Assembly: GCA_028688145.1 (NCBI GenBank)
Contig: JAQTYU010000003.1
Coordinates: forward strand, 186,001-250,000
DNA length: 64,000 nt
Source: Thiotrichaceae bacterium
Lineage (GTDB): Bacteria > Pseudomonadota > Gammaproteobacteria > Beggiatoales > Beggiatoaceae
Direction: 5' to 3'
The notes under the pieces were generated by a model that saw only the letters and a program-made list of their open reading frames with translations, searched no databases and had not been told where the DNA came from. Shown here one piece after another: positions 1 through 10,746 of the stretch (position 1 is its first letter; each line of letters begins with the position of its first letter). The position numbers and the translations under genes are program-made.

Positions 1-2166
1 CCGCAGCCAATTGTTGATTTTATGGTGAATTCGGTGCAAGAAATCCTGAAACGGGAGTTTAATCAGGATTTATCTAATGAGAATGTGCATGTGCTTGACC
101 CGTTTACGGGAACGGGAAATTTCATTTTGCGGGTAATGCAGGAAATTGGGGCGAATACGAATGATTTGAACGTGAAAGCGAAGTTTAAGCATAAGTATGA
201 AAATGAGTTACATTGTAATGAAATCATGTTGTTGCCGTATTATATTGCGAGTATGAATATTGAACATGCTTATTATGAATACATGAAAACATACAGTCCG
301 TTTTCGGGCATTTGTTTGGTGGACACGTTTGAGCTGGCTGAGCCGAAACAGGGCGGGTTTAACTTTTTTGTGCCTGAGAATACGGAGCGGGTGAATGCGC
401 AAAAGGCTGCACCAATTTTTGTGATTATTGGCAATCCGCCGTATAACGCTTGGCAACAAAGCGAAAATGATAATAATAAAAATAGAAAATATCAGCATCT
501 CGATAATTTTATAGCCGATAATTATGCAAAAATATCCAAGGCAACAAATAGAACCTCATTATCAGATGCTTATGTGAAAGCATTTGCATGGGCAACAGAA
601 CGTTTACAAGGGCAAGAAAACGGAATTATTGCATTTGTGACGAATAATGGTTTTTTAGAAGGTATTGCAACAGATGGGATGCGTAAGCATTTAAGTGAAA
701 CTTTTTCTAAGATTTTTATCTTTGATTTAAAAGGTAATGTTAGAAAAGATTCTATGCGTGAGGGCATTCCAATTGGTGAGAAAAATACGGTTTTTGGTTT
801 GTCTGCAATGGTTGGGGTTTCAATCGCTTTTTTAATTAAACAAGTCACTGAACAGTCCACAGAAATTCATTATGCGGAAGTGGATTGGCGATCTACCCGT
901 TTAGAAAAATTTGAAATATTAGAAAAAGCAACACATTGGTATCAAACACAATCTCGTTTGTTACAGCCAGATTCCAAACAAAATTGGCTGACTGATGGCT
1001 TAGAAGCTGACTTTGAAACCTTTATGCCTATGGGTTCAAAAGAAGCTAAGGGAACTGAAAATCAAGCACAAGGTGTGCTTTTTAAGCTCTATAGTAATGG
1101 TGTTAAAACCAATCGCGATATATGGACTTATAATGTTAGTTATGAAACATTAATTCATAACTTGCGTTTAAGTATTGATAGTTATAATGAACATGTTTCT
1201 AAGTATTCGCGTTTAAATCCTAAACCTGATATTGATTCTTTTGTGGTTTATGATGATAAAAAACTGAGTTGGAGCAGTACACTTAAGACTCATTTACAAC
1301 GTGGTAATTTTGCTGATTTTAATGAAGACAATATTAGAATCTCCACTTATAGACCCTTTTCAAAAAGTTTTCTATATTTTGATAGTTTATTTGTCGATAG
1401 ACGCGGACAATTTCCCAAAATTTTCCCAACACTTGAAACTGAACAGGAAAATAGCGTCATTTGTGTAGTTAATGAAGCCCAAATTCCCTTTTCATCGCAG
1501 ATCATAAATTTTATTCCTTGTCTTCATGTGGGTGGCAGACAAACACAATGTTTCCCCTTCTACATTTACAACGAAGACGGCAGCCATCGCCAAGAAAATC
1601 TTACTGACTGGGCATTAAAAGACTATCAAGTCCACTATGCTGATGAAAATATTAGCAAATGGGATATTTTCTACTATGTTTACGGCTTGCTACATCATCA
1701 AGGCTATCGCGACAAATACGCCGCCAACTTAAAACGCGAACTGCCCAGAATTCCAAAACTCAAAGAATTCTGGAAACTCAGCCACGCAGGCAAAAAACTC
1801 GCAGAATTGCACCTAAATTACGAAACCCAAAAAGAATATCCACTGCAAATTCAAAGCGATGGACAAATCGACTGGCGTGTCGAAAAAATGCGTTTTAACA
1901 AAGAAAAGACCGCGATTAAATACAACGACAGCCTCACTTTAAACGGCATTCCCCCCGAAGCTTTGGAATATAAATTGGGAAATCGCTCGGCACTGGACTG
2001 GATAATTGACCAATACCAAATCAGCACCGATAAACGCAGCGGAATTACTAACGACCCGAATAATCTCGAAGATGAAAACTATATTGTGAAATTAATCATG
2101 AGAATAGTGACGGTAAGCGTGGAAACGGTGGGACTGGTGCGGGAAATTAGCGGGTGTGAGTTGTAA
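1..2166 (+). CDS. Type ISP restriction-modification enzyme, 5' truncated by window edge
   Basis: The reading frame is open from base 1 (codons read P-Q-P-I-V-D-F-M), so the ATG at 22 is internal and the gene begins upstream. What is visible is an N6-adenine methyltransferase with motif I DPFTGTGNF near residue 35 and catalytic motif IV NPPY near residue 145, followed by a target-recognition region ending in LGNRSALDWIIDQY and DKRSGITNDPN, a C-terminal signature of type ISP (LlaBIII-like) single-chain enzymes. In that family a nuclease and a translocase/helicase domain precede the methyltransferase; these would lie outside the window. The enzyme methylates and cuts unmethylated foreign DNA. 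The first 1.5 kb is more AT-rich than the last 0.6 kb, which hints at transfer or domain exchange. Family call is firm; specificity is unknown. Confidence 0.88.
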   Translation, partial: PQPIVDFMVNSVQEILKREFNQDLSNENVHVLDPFTGTGNFILRVMQEIGANTNDLNVKAKFKHKYENELHCNEIMLLPYYIASMNIEHAYYEYMKTYSPFSGICLVDTFELAEPKQGGFNFFVPENTERVNAQKAAPIFVIIGNPPYNAWQQSENDNNKNRKYQHLDNFIADNYAKISKATNRTSLSDAYVKAFAWATERLQGQENGIIAFVTNNGFLEGIATDGMRKHLSETFSKIFIFDLKGNVRKDSMREGIPIGEKNTVFGLSAMVGVSIAFLIKQVTEQSTEIHYAEVDWRSTRLEKFEILEKATHWYQTQSRLLQPDSKQNWLTDGLEADFETFMPMGSKEAKGTENQAQGVLFKLYSNGVKTNRDIWTYNVSYETLIHNLRLSIDSYNEHVSKYSRLNPKPDIDSFVVYDDKKLSWSSTLKTHLQRGNFADFNEDNIRISTYRPFSKSFLYFDSLFVDRRGQFPKIFPTLETEQENSVICVVNEAQIPFSSQIINFIPCLHVGGRQTQCFPFYIYNEDGSHRQENLTDWALKDYQVHYADENISKWDIFYYVYGLLHHQGYRDKYAANLKRELPRIPKLKEFWKLSHAGKKLAELHLNYETQKEYPLQIQSDGQIDWRVEKMRFNKEKTAIKYNDSLTLNGIPPEALEYKLGNRSALDWIIDQYQISTDKRSGITNDPNNLEDENYIVKLIMRIVTVSVETVGLVREISGCEL

Positions 2167-2282
2167 ACTGCGCCCTGAACATTAAAACAAGCCCCCTAAA
2201 TCCCCTAAAGGGGACTTGAAAGACTGAAAGACAAAGATGTTTTAGTCTTTAGCCCCCTTTAGGGGGTTGGGGGCTTCAGTTA
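2166..2282. repeat. Dispersed C-rich inverted repeat, family A, copy 1
   Basis: Imperfect palindrome that starts AACTGCGCCC at the stop codon of the type ISP gene and ends GGGGGTTGGGGGCTTCAGTT. The core arms are CCCCTAAAGGGG and AGCCCCCTTTAGGGGG. The same element recurs at 9135, 10677, 19008, 19608, 21719, 23197, 31903 and 33078, always between genes. It could fold into a strong RNA hairpin and act as a terminator between the two convergent genes here; its mobility is inferred from dispersal. Confidence 0.8.
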
Positions 2283-2288
2283 AAACGC

Positions 2289-2690
2289 CTAATTCGCCCC
2301 CGACTTCTGCAAATGCACCGCCAAAGCACGATCCATCGTATTCGCGTGCACCTCAAACCATTCAGGCAATTTATCCTGAATATACGCCCGCCCAAAAGCC
2401 ACAAAACCCTTATTCACCCGCATTTGAAACTGATTTAACTCGCCCAACACCCGATTATGTTCCCACTGATGTTCTTGCAAACCCGGAAAATTGCTATTAC
2501 GCATTAATTCATCTTCAAGCGCAAAATGTGCTTTGGTGTGTTCGATTAATTCCGCAAAGCCTTGTTTAAATTCAGCGGTATTTGCAGTTGCGTGTACACG
2601 ATTCACCAAGGCAATAAACTCCTGATGCGTGCCATCCATTTCAGCATTTTCCAGCGCGTACTGTTCAGACCAAGACATTAAATCAGACAT
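2289..2690 (-). CDS. Bacteriohemerythrin (O2-binding di-iron protein)
   Basis: A 133-residue single-domain hemerythrin, the usual length. The di-iron ligands are all visible in order: DGTHQEF (His with nearby Asp), HTKAHFALEDE (His and Glu), HQWEHNRVL (two His) and WFEVHANTMD (His and Asp). Bacteriohemerythrins bind O2 reversibly and may store, deliver or sense it, which fits a microaerophilic organism. The ATG lies 2 bp downstream of the TonB gene's stop codon, so it is probably the last gene of a nitroreductase-tonB-hemerythrin operon. The exact role in the cell cannot be read from sequence. Confidence 0.9.
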   Translation of the reverse strand: MSDLMSWSEQYALENAEMDGTHQEFIALVNRVHATANTAEFKQGFAELIEHTKAHFALEDELMRNSNFPGLQEHQWEHNRVLGELNQFQMRVNKGFVAFGRAYIQDKLPEWFEVHANTMDRALAVHLQKSGAN

Positions 2691-2692
2691 AA

Positions 2693-3475
2693 TTAATTTC
2701 CATTGTTCAAATTAAAGCGAATCGTTTGGCGGGCGCGACGTGCCACAGCAACGCCTTGTTCCAATTGTGGCGAAAATTGCCATTGTGCAAGGGCTTGTTC
2801 AACCGCCTCTTCAAAAACATCTTCAGGATCAGCTTTAATAATTTGAATGTTTTCGACATCGCCCGTCGTCGTAATGGTGAATTCTACCACTACACTGCCC
2901 GTAATCCCCTGCGCTTTTGCCATGCGTGGGTAAATTGGTTCAACGCGCACGATAGGTTTCGGGGTGGAGTTCTGTCCCGAACCCGTGGAAGGCTTTGCCG
3001 CCGCAGCTTCATGTGCAGTCGCTCGTGGTGCAGTGCCTTGACCTTGAATAGGATTTTTCACCGCCGTTTGTGGGGCGGGCGCAGGATTTTTTGCAACTGT
3101 GGGTGGAATTGGCGCGGCTTTTTTAAATTGATGTGCGGGTTCAGGAAGCGGCCGCTCTGCTTTTTTAACAGGTTTTTGTTTAATTGGTTTTTCAGGTTTA
3201 GGTTTTTTCGGGGCGGGTGGCGGCGCGGCGCGTGGCGCGGCTTTCGGTGTAGTTAAAACTTGAACGGGCGGTTCAGATTTTTCCACCACAGGCGGCAAAA
3301 TTATTTCAGATGCAGGCGGTGCACTTGCCACCTGAGTTTCTTTAACAATCAAATTTACTGCAAAATGTACGGCAGGCGGCAGCGGTTTTTTTTCCACCAT
3401 CCGCAATTCTGCGAATAACGCTAACAATATGCCATTGATAGATAAAGAAGTCAGGGCAGCAAGTAACCATTTCAT
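2693..3475 (-). CDS. TonB-family energy transducer
   Basis: A 260-residue TonB-type protein: an uncleaved N-terminal membrane anchor (residues 1-24), a long Pro/Lys/Ala-rich periplasm-spanning segment (about 45-165) and a C-terminal TonB domain (about 170-258) with the conserved VEPIYPRMAKAQGITGSVVV stretch. It should pass proton-motive energy to outer-membrane receptors. No exbB, exbD or receptor gene is next to it; partners must be elsewhere. It starts 15 bp after the nitroreductase stop and is almost fused to the hemerythrin gene, suggesting co-transcription. Which receptor it serves is unknown. Confidence 0.88.
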   Translation of the reverse strand: MKWLLAALTSLSINGILLALFAELRMVEKKPLPPAVHFAVNLIVKETQVASAPPASEIILPPVVEKSEPPVQVLTTPKAAPRAAPPPAPKKPKPEKPIKQKPVKKAERPLPEPAHQFKKAAPIPPTVAKNPAPAPQTAVKNPIQGQGTAPRATAHEAAAAKPSTGSGQNSTPKPIVRVEPIYPRMAKAQGITGSVVVEFTITTTGDVENIQIIKADPEDVFEEAVEQALAQWQFSPQLEQGVAVARRARQTIRFNLNNGN

Positions 3476-3490
3476 GAACGTGGCGTAAAA

Positions 3491-4096
3491 TTACTTGGCA
3501 AACGAATTGCCCCAACTGCCTTCAAAGCAATTGGTTTCAATCGGTTGGCGGGTGCGTGCTGCCAGCTCACGTTCATAATAGGGTTCACTTAAAATCTCAG
3601 CCTCGGTTTGATAACCCACGGCAATCATCACCGCACAATCCAAATCTTCAGGAATGTTAAAAGCAGCATGGGCTTTCGCCATATCAAAACCGCCCATCTG
3701 ATGCGTGGTCAGTCCTAAACTTGCGGCTTGTAAACACAGGTTTTCACACGCGCCGCCCACGTCATAAAACGCCCAACGGTTTTTTTCGCCATTGTGCCGA
3801 AAACGCGGGCTTGCCACTGCCAAAATCAGTAAAGGGGCATTTTTTACCCAAGCTTGGTTGGATTCAGCTAAACAGGCAAAAGCTTTTTCCCAAGCTTCGG
3901 GGTTAGTGGCTTTGTCGCACACCAATAATCGCCAAGGTTCATCAGCATAACAGGAAGGTGCCCAGCGTGCGGCTTCTAGTAAAGAAAGAATTTGTTCACG
4001 GCTTATAAATTTATTCGCATCAATAGCGCGAGAACTCCAGCGCTTTGCAAGGAGTGGGTCAATGGGAACCAGCGTATTTGCGAGTTTGGTCAGCAT
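3491..4096 (-). CDS. Nitroreductase-family flavoprotein
   Basis: A 201-residue nitroreductase-fold protein. Seen features are the N-terminal FMN-contacting R-W-S-S-R segment, AARWAPSCYADEPWR in the position where the family usually has APS-x-x-N-x-Q-P-W, and the C-terminal AVMIAVGY strand. FMN-dependent NAD(P)H oxidoreductases of this family reduce nitroaromatics, quinones or flavins; the substrate cannot be predicted. It is the first gene of a tight minus-strand set with tonB and a hemerythrin. Confidence 0.85.
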   Translation of the reverse strand: MLTKLANTLVPIDPLLAKRWSSRAIDANKFISREQILSLLEAARWAPSCYADEPWRLLVCDKATNPEAWEKAFACLAESNQAWVKNAPLLILAVASPRFRHNGEKNRWAFYDVGGACENLCLQAASLGLTTHQMGGFDMAKAHAAFNIPEDLDCAVMIAVGYQTEAEILSEPYYERELAARTRQPIETNCFEGSWGNSFAK

Positions 4097-4638
4097 TTTT
4101 GAAATCTCTGATTAAAAATTTAGGAAGGGATAATAACATTTTTTTTGATTTAAATTGTTGAGTTGGGAATCATGTTAAACAGCTTTGAACCGCAATTTAC
4201 GTAATTTACACAATTAACACAATTGAAAGCAAACCTAGAATTTTTAATGCCATCATTTTGAGTTTGCTTGACTGTGGTTTAAATTGAAAACAGCCCTCTG
4301 ATTGTGAAAATCAGAAGGCTGTTTTTGGATTACATTGCAATTAAGCAATTCGTAGCTTGGATTGATGTCAATCAATCCAACGAAAAAATAGAACAATGTG
4401 GGATTGGGAATAAGGTTGGGTTGCTCTTCACAACCTAAGCTATGAGGCTTGTTTGCATGAATTATAAAAGTGAAGGATGGCGCTGCAAAATCTGTTCAGC
4501 AATATTTCCAAAAAACTGCCGTGTCAAGCTGAAAAACTGATACAGTTTCTCTGATGAGTTCTCTTTAGTGGGCTCTAAATGAAGAGTAGCTAGGTCCTCA
4601 ATACTCCAATCTTTCTGCTGATGCTCCACTAATAAGTT
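4097..4638. other. Gene-free stretch between ptuB and the nitroreductase gene
   Basis: About 540 bp without a convincing reading frame on either strand. It holds a bidirectional terminator-like hairpin at 4287-4326 and is otherwise AT-rich. It ends where the MITE-like element at 4639 begins. No RNA gene is recognised. Confidence 0.6.
4287..4326. terminator. Bidirectional rho-independent terminator-like hairpin
   Basis: AAAACAGCC and TCTGATT pair with AATCAGA and GGCTGTTTTT around a GTGAA loop, with one internal mismatch. An A-run on the left and a T-run on the right allow termination in both directions. On the minus strand it would stop transcription from the Septu genes before the nitroreductase operon. 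Confidence 0.75.
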
Positions 4639-4823
4639 TAGGAGTTACGCAGTTGATTTAATAAGCTATCAATTTAAAACACTTTATTGAGGTTTAACGT
4701 AGGGTGTATAAGGCGCAGCCGCCATACATCTTTGACGGCATAGCGTTTCAAATCGCAAGGTGTATGGCGGCTACGCCTTATACACCCTACGAACTGCTTA
4801 CAATTTCAACTGCGTAACTCCTA
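4639..4823. mobile_element. MITE-like element with 16-bp terminal inverted repeats, copy 1
   Basis: The ends are TAGGAGTTACGCAGTT at 4639-4654 and its exact complement at 4808-4823, 185 bp in all. The same ends flank a second element at 15261-15377. There is no internal gene; a REPIN palindrome (4698-4791) sits inside. The right end overlaps the 3' end of ptuB and supplies its last codons and stop. The parent transposase family is not identified. Confidence 0.7.
4698..4791. repeat. REPIN (GTAG-type REP pair), copy 1, nested in MITE
   Basis: Two GTAG-headed REP palindromes face each other: CGTAGGGTGTATAAGG at the left and its complement at the right, with internal arms ATACATC and GTGTATGG. 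The 94-bp size equals that of the copies beside the RAYT gene (61669, 62332). The core reads GTGTATAAGG instead of GTGGAATAGG, so it is a sequence variant of the same family. Confidence 0.75.
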
Positions 4824-5392
4824 AAGTTATCTAATTCATCCCACCAAGCTTGACGTTCAACTAGAAGTACGGGGCTATTAAGATTAAGTAATTCAATGGT
4901 ATATTCAGCTCTACCTTTATCAAAGGCATCTAAACTTCTAGCTGCTACAACTCGTCCATCAGACAAGTATTCAAAAAAACGAGCACAATTATCCTCATGG
5001 CAGGATATAAATAAATTAGGATCATATTTACCTAGCTTGGCATGACCTCCAAAAACGGAACTCACTTTTCCGAGAACATTACTATGCAATGCACTGGCAG
5101 CTAGATTTTGATAGTCAAAAGTACGTGTGGGGTAAGAACTTTTGGGTTGTACATGTTCAATATGATAACCAAACTCCCACTCTTTATCATCATAACCAAA
5201 CCTCATCTTATCAGCCCGCACCTCGGAATAACAACATAGAAAATATTGTTCTGCCAATAAGAAATTTTGCAATTCTTTCCTGTAGCCATAACTCTTCCAA
5301 CGTGCTTCTGCTTCATCTTTATCACTTGGAGGATTTTCATGGGCTTTGTTTAAATGGGGTCCACCATCTTTCCTTTTAGAAATATGTCTCAT
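4787..5392 (-). CDS. ptuB: PtuB, HNH nuclease subunit of Septu anti-phage system
   Basis: A 201-residue protein of the TIGR02646/PtuB type. The HNH core shows C-C-Y-S-E near residue 55 and IEHVQPKSSYPTRTFDYQNL near residues 78-97, the His-containing metal site, then an H-containing C-terminal half. In Septu, PtuB is the DNA-cutting effector held by the PtuA ATPase. Its ATG overlaps the ptuA stop by 4 bp, as in typical Septu operons. The last 11 residues and the TAG stop lie in a MITE end plus a REPIN, so the original C-terminus has been replaced; the nuclease core is upstream and looks intact. Whether the system still works is unknown. Confidence 0.82.
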   Translation of the reverse strand: MRHISKRKDGGPHLNKAHENPPSDKDEAEARWKSYGYRKELQNFLLAEQYFLCCYSEVRADKMRFGYDDKEWEFGYHIEHVQPKSSYPTRTFDYQNLAASALHSNVLGKVSSVFGGHAKLGKYDPNLFISCHEDNCARFFEYLSDGRVVAARSLDAFDKGRAEYTIELLNLNSPVLLVERQAWWDELDNFRSYAVEIVSSS

Positions 5393-6717
5393 CGTTTTAA
5401 AAACTCTTGCCGTTGAATACTACGTGCAATGCGTTGTAACTGTGGATGCGTTTCCCCCAAAATAGCAATCAGTTCACGCCGAAGGTCTTGAGCCTTCTGA
5501 CTTGCATAAGCACCTTGGTCCACTAATTCGGTTAATTCTTGTAAATCTACTTTTTCTTTGATAGGGGGTTGCGGATCGACTTCCATGACGCTGTGCATAA
5601 CATTGTCACTGGGTTCTCCGTAAGTTATTCGCAATGGTAAAGTCGCACTTAAAATATCCTCAGTTTTACCAATAAGTCGGATATTTTCACGATGAATAGT
5701 GCTTAATACTTGCGGGCTATGTGTAGTGACAATAAATTGAATGGATGGAAAAACCTTCAATAAATTAGGTAGCACAGTTTGTTGCCATGCAGGATGTAAA
5801 TGCAGATCAACTTCATCAATTAACACAATGCCTTTAGTTTTATTCAAAACCTCATCACCCAAAAAACCATTTAACTTCACACAACGAAAAGCCAAATCCG
5901 CAACTAGTGACACCATTGCACGAACACCATCACTTAATAAACTGATAGGTAAAATACCATGTTCGTTATGAAACATGGCAAGCTCTTCATATTCAATATA
6001 ATATTCAAATTTACTCCAACCTTCTTCACTAAGCATCTGGTTCACTGCTTCTTGGATAACTTCTATTTTAGTTCCAATGTGAATTGGATCAGGATACGGA
6101 TTGTGAAATCCCTCGAGCGTTGCTTCTGCTATCAATTGCTGAAGGAAGGCATGTGAAGCCTTTGTCATCCATTGTTGAAGTTGGGTAAAATTTGAGATAG
6201 AAGATAAACAATCTTCATATCCCATTGTTCTACTTTCACTAAGCACCCGCTTACGTTCCTTGTTCTTGTGAGCTTTCCATAAACGTCCCGTGCCATAGTA
6301 AGCAACTACAGGTAATGCTTCTAAACTCATGTCACGGACAGATTGCTGAAGTTTTTTACCATAACTCGTAATTTCAATAGCATCTTTAATCGTGGTTTTA
6401 TTTTTAGGCCCTGTCAGTTGACGACAAACCTTCATAGAAGGATCATCAAATTCGGCATAGACCGTTATAGGATATTGCTGTTCCCTATCAGAACTATTAG
6501 GTATACGTAAATAGGTAGCATCGCTACGCTCTAAATGATTTGCTTTACCTAAATCAAATGCACCGATAAATGTACCTAATGCCACTGTAATTGCATCTAG
6601 TACGCTAGTTTTCCCCAGCCCATTGCGTGCAACAATTACCGTTAGCTGTTCATGAAAATCAATTTTAAAGTCACGAAAGCGGCGAAAATTATCTAATTTG
6701 AGACGTTTTAGATGCAT
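5389..6717 (-). CDS. ptuA: PtuA, AAA/ABC-type ATPase subunit of Septu system
   Basis: A 442-residue SMC/ABC-like ATPase of the OLD/RecF-related type: N-terminal strand with LKLDNFRRFRDF, Walker A ARNGLGKTS (residues 30-38), signature-like LLSDGVRAMVSLVADLAFR near 265-283, Walker B GIVLIDEVDLHLHPAW near 297-312 and the H-switch VTTHSPQVL. Such ATPases with a downstream HNH protein form Septu, where PtuA senses infection, forms a multimer and licenses PtuB. Genes overlap by 4 bp. DNA is more AT-rich than neighbouring housekeeping genes, consistent with transfer. No reverse transcriptase is nearby, so a retron-linked version is unlikely. Confidence 0.85.
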   Translation of the reverse strand: MHLKRLKLDNFRRFRDFKIDFHEQLTVIVARNGLGKTSVLDAITVALGTFIGAFDLGKANHLERSDATYLRIPNSSDREQQYPITVYAEFDDPSMKVCRQLTGPKNKTTIKDAIEITSYGKKLQQSVRDMSLEALPVVAYYGTGRLWKAHKNKERKRVLSESRTMGYEDCLSSISNFTQLQQWMTKASHAFLQQLIAEATLEGFHNPYPDPIHIGTKIEVIQEAVNQMLSEEGWSKFEYYIEYEELAMFHNEHGILPISLLSDGVRAMVSLVADLAFRCVKLNGFLGDEVLNKTKGIVLIDEVDLHLHPAWQQTVLPNLLKVFPSIQFIVTTHSPQVLSTIHRENIRLIGKTEDILSATLPLRITYGEPSDNVMHSVMEVDPQPPIKEKVDLQELTELVDQGAYASQKAQDLRRELIAILGETHPQLQRIARSIQRQEFLKR

Positions 6718-6906
6718 TTAAATTTCCTTAATTCAGTTAAGCACAGTGTACAAAGCGACCGCATCCAAATCAAACAATTTCAATCAGCCCATTCACCCAC
6801 ACTACTCCGAACTGAAATTAATTAAGTGTGTTTATTCTGGAATCAGCAATTCATAGGTTGGTTGATACAAGGTGATATTGGGGATTAACAGCCCGTAAGA
6901 ATTTCT

Positions 6907-7400
6907 TCAAATCACCTGCAAAGCCCGCTGCGTATTTGGTATAACCGCATATTCATAAAAGAAACGGTCGATAACCCACACATCTTCTTCTTTAACCAGA
7001 ATCACCGTTGCCAATAATTCGCCGTGTTCAAAGGTTGCACGAATTTGATATTGTGCCGCAAGTGACCACCACCACATCGAACCCATACGCACTAAATGCC
7101 CTGAAGAGCCATAATAACGCGCCAATTCCCCCAACTGATAAAACACACTGTTTACTTTTTGTAATTGGCTACCGCGCATTTGTTGCTGCAAATTTAAGCT
7201 GGCGTGATTGAGAAAAGCTTGCTGATTCCATCGCGTCAATAATTCCAACATTAACGTATCAACCACATGCTGGGTTTCTTGGCGCAAACTGCGCTGCATA
7301 TAATTCCCATAGCTGACACTCAGTGCAGTGACCACCAGCACCAATAATAAAAAACCGCTCCAAGAACCAAATAAGTGACGAATCAGACGGGCAACACGCA

Positions 7401-7401
<1 letters not shown>
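6907..7401 (-). CDS. Membrane-anchored hypothetical protein downstream of murU
   Basis: A 164-residue protein not recognised by family. It has one N-terminal membrane helix (about residues 13-31) and then a likely periplasmic domain with a Gln-rich helical stretch (about 40-90) and a basic-aromatic GSMWWWSLAAQY segment. Its start codon touches the last base of murU, so it belongs to the amgK-murU operon and may act at the cell envelope. No catalytic motif is seen. Confidence 0.65.
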
Positions 7402-9082
<1,681 letters not shown>

Positions 9083-9134
9083 TCAGATTGTTCCTAATCT
9101 AGGCAAGTTAGTACATTGTGTGAAATTAAAAGCG

Positions 9135-9251
9135 ACTGCGCCCCCAACCCTCTGAAAGGGGCTAAACATAAGATATTTTTGTTTTTAAGTCCCCTTTAGG
9201 GGATTTAGGGGCTTGTTTAAAAGCCCCCTTTAGGGGGTTGGGGGCGCAGTT
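9135..9251. repeat. Dispersed C-rich inverted repeat, family A, copy 2 (compound)
   Basis: Starts ACTGCGCCCCCAACCC and ends AGGGGGTTGGGGGCGCAGTT. It contains one and a half palindromes: CCAACCCTCTGAAAGGGGCT, then CCCCTTTAGGGG and AGCCCCCTTTAGGGGG. It lies between the divergent amgK and minD genes, in the upstream regions of both. Confidence 0.75.
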
Positions 9252-9580
9252 AATTCTTAATTCTGACGAAATGACAGTCCACAAACAAGCTGACTCAATT
9301 CACACAGATGCTGAAATTTTAAAGAAAAGCATTATAATGCCAATTAAGCATGTCGTAAGAAGTTTCGCAGCACTCCCTCATGACGCGACCAAAGTCATTT
9401 GCTATGGCACATTTCATGCCTTATCTCCCCAAAGCTTATCGCAGCAGGTTTAGGCTGAATATTGTATCGTGTCTTAATGGGCAGATGACAGTTAGAATTT
9501 AAAGTGTAGTCTATATCGCATTGCTGCAAAACTTATACTTTTCACAATTAATATCAAAAAACAAAATTAAGTTATCGTTT
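9252..9580. other. Gene-free region upstream of minD
   Basis: No minC or other gene is found here. A 71-codon frame (9238-9453) begins inside the repeat and shows no family features, so it is not called. The region should hold the minD promoter; a TATAAT at about 9333 is a possible -10 but has no clear -35. Confidence 0.5.
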
Positions 9581-9592
9581 GAGGTAATTAGC

Positions 9593-10396
9593 TTGGCTAA
9601 AATTATCGTCGTCACATCAGGAAAAGGTGGAGTGGGTAAAACTACGACCAGTGCTGCCTTTGCCACAGGCTTAGCGTTACGCGGTCTGAAAACGGTCGTC
9701 ATCGATTTTGACATAGGATTACGTAATTTAGATTTAATCATGGGTTGTGAACGCCGCGTTGTCTATGATTTTGTCAATGTTATCAATGGGGAAGGCAACT
9801 TAAATCAAGCCCTGATTAAAGATAAGCGTATTGATAGCCTGTATATTCTGCCCGCTTCTCAAACCCGCGATAAAGATGCTTTAAGTTTGGAAGGGGTGGC
9901 GCGAGTATTTGAAGAGCTGAAACAACGCTTTGATTATATTATTTGCGACTCGCCCGCAGGCATTGAACACGGCGCGATTATGGCGATGTATTTTGCCGAC
10001 GAGGCGATTATTGTCACCAATCCTGAAGTGTCTTCGGTGCGCGACTCAGATCGGATTATTGGAATGCTTGCCAGCAAAACCCGCCGCGCGATTGACGGCG
10101 CAACCCCAATTAAAGAACATTTACTGGTCACCCGCTACGCCCCGAAACGCGTCACCAGCGGCGACATGCTCAGTGCAGAAGATGTGCAAGAAATTCTCGC
10201 AATTCCACTGCTTGGCATAATTCCCGAATCTTCAGCGGTGTTGCAAGCTTCAAACTCAGGCGTTCCTGTGACTTTAGAACCCAATACCGATGCAGGACAG
10301 GCTTATTTAGACGTGGTGGCGCGTTTCTTGGGGGAAGATCGCCCACAACGCTTCCTACATAAGAAAGGGTTCTTTACCCGTTTATTTGGAAATTAA
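9593..10396 (+). CDS. minD: Septum-site determining ATPase MinD
   Basis: The protein matches MinD end to end: deviant Walker [30 protein letters not shown], and a C-terminal amphipathic membrane-targeting helix ending [12 protein letters not shown] choose the TTG at 9593 because it gives the standard N-terminus (M)[12 protein letters not shown] and is preceded by GAGGTAA at 9581; the frame is open further upstream without homology. MinD-ATP binds the membrane, recruits MinC and is displaced by MinE to place the division site. minE follows after 2 bp, but minC, normally just upstream, is absent from the window. Confidence 0.95.
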   Translation: MAKIIVVTSGKGGVGKTTTSAAFATGLALRGLKTVVIDFDIGLRNLDLIMGCERRVVYDFVNVINGEGNLNQALIKDKRIDSLYILPASQTRDKDALSLEGVARVFEELKQRFDYIICDSPAGIEHGAIMAMYFADEAIIVTNPEVSSVRDSDRIIGMLASKTRRAIDGATPIKEHLLVTRYAPKRVTSGDMLSAEDVQEILAIPLLGIIPESSAVLQASNSGVPVTLEPNTDAGQAYLDVVARFLGEDRPQRFLHKKGFFTRLFGN

Positions 10397-10398
10397 TT

Positions 10399-10674
10399 AT
10401 GAGCCTGTTTGACTATTTTCGTTATGATCGCCAACGCAACACCGCTGCGGTGGCGAAGGAACGTTTACAAATCATCGTCGCCCATGAACGCGGGAAACGC
10501 AGCCCTTCAACCCTTGATTATTTGCCCTTGTTGCAAAAAGAGCTGTTGGAAGTGATCCGAAAATATGTCGTGGTCGGCGATGATCAAATTAAAATTCACG
10601 TCGAAAAAGATGGCGATTGTGAGATTTTAGAATTAAATATTGCCTTGCCCGAAACGGAACGGCAGGTGAAGTGA
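10399..10674 (+). CDS. minE: Cell division topological specificity factor MinE
   Basis: A 91-residue MinE of normal length: N-terminal membrane-binding helix [11 protein letters not shown], the MinD-contact region [16 protein letters not shown] and a C-terminal dimerisation domain with [20 protein letters not shown]. It stimulates MinD ATPase and drives pole-to-pole oscillation. Two bases separate it from minD, so the two are one operon; a short family A palindrome follows the stop. Confidence 0.95.
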   Translation: MSLFDYFRYDRQRNTAAVAKERLQIIVAHERGKRSPSTLDYLPLLQKELLEVIRKYVVVGDDQIKIHVEKDGDCEILELNIALPETERQVK

Positions 10675-10676
10675 TT

Positions 10677-10720
10677 TAACCGCGCCCCTAAACTCTGATG
10701 TTTAGCCAAGGCGCAGTTAA
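10677..10720. repeat. Dispersed C-rich inverted repeat, family A, short copy 3
   Basis: TAACCGCGCCCCTAAAC pairs with GTTTAGCCAAGGCGCAGTTA around a short loop. It is a 44-bp minimal version of family A, 2 bp after the minE stop and upstream of the kinase gene; it may act as a terminator or attenuator between them. Confidence 0.65.
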
Positions 10721-10746
10721 ACCTCATTTAACAGGAAAACTGAGTG

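Noticed and set aside
2726..3256. A 176-codon plus-strand frame opposite tonB
   Set aside because: It is the antisense shadow of the Pro/Lys-rich TonB coding sequence, rich in Arg, Phe and Trp with no domain.
4787..6717. Retron-linked Septu (Ec78 type)
   Set aside because: No reverse transcriptase or msr/msd-like region is seen upstream of ptuA; the gap to 6907 is short and featureless.
9238..9453. A 71-codon plus-strand frame before minD
   Set aside because: It begins inside a family A repeat and shows no recognisable motif; it does not match MinC.
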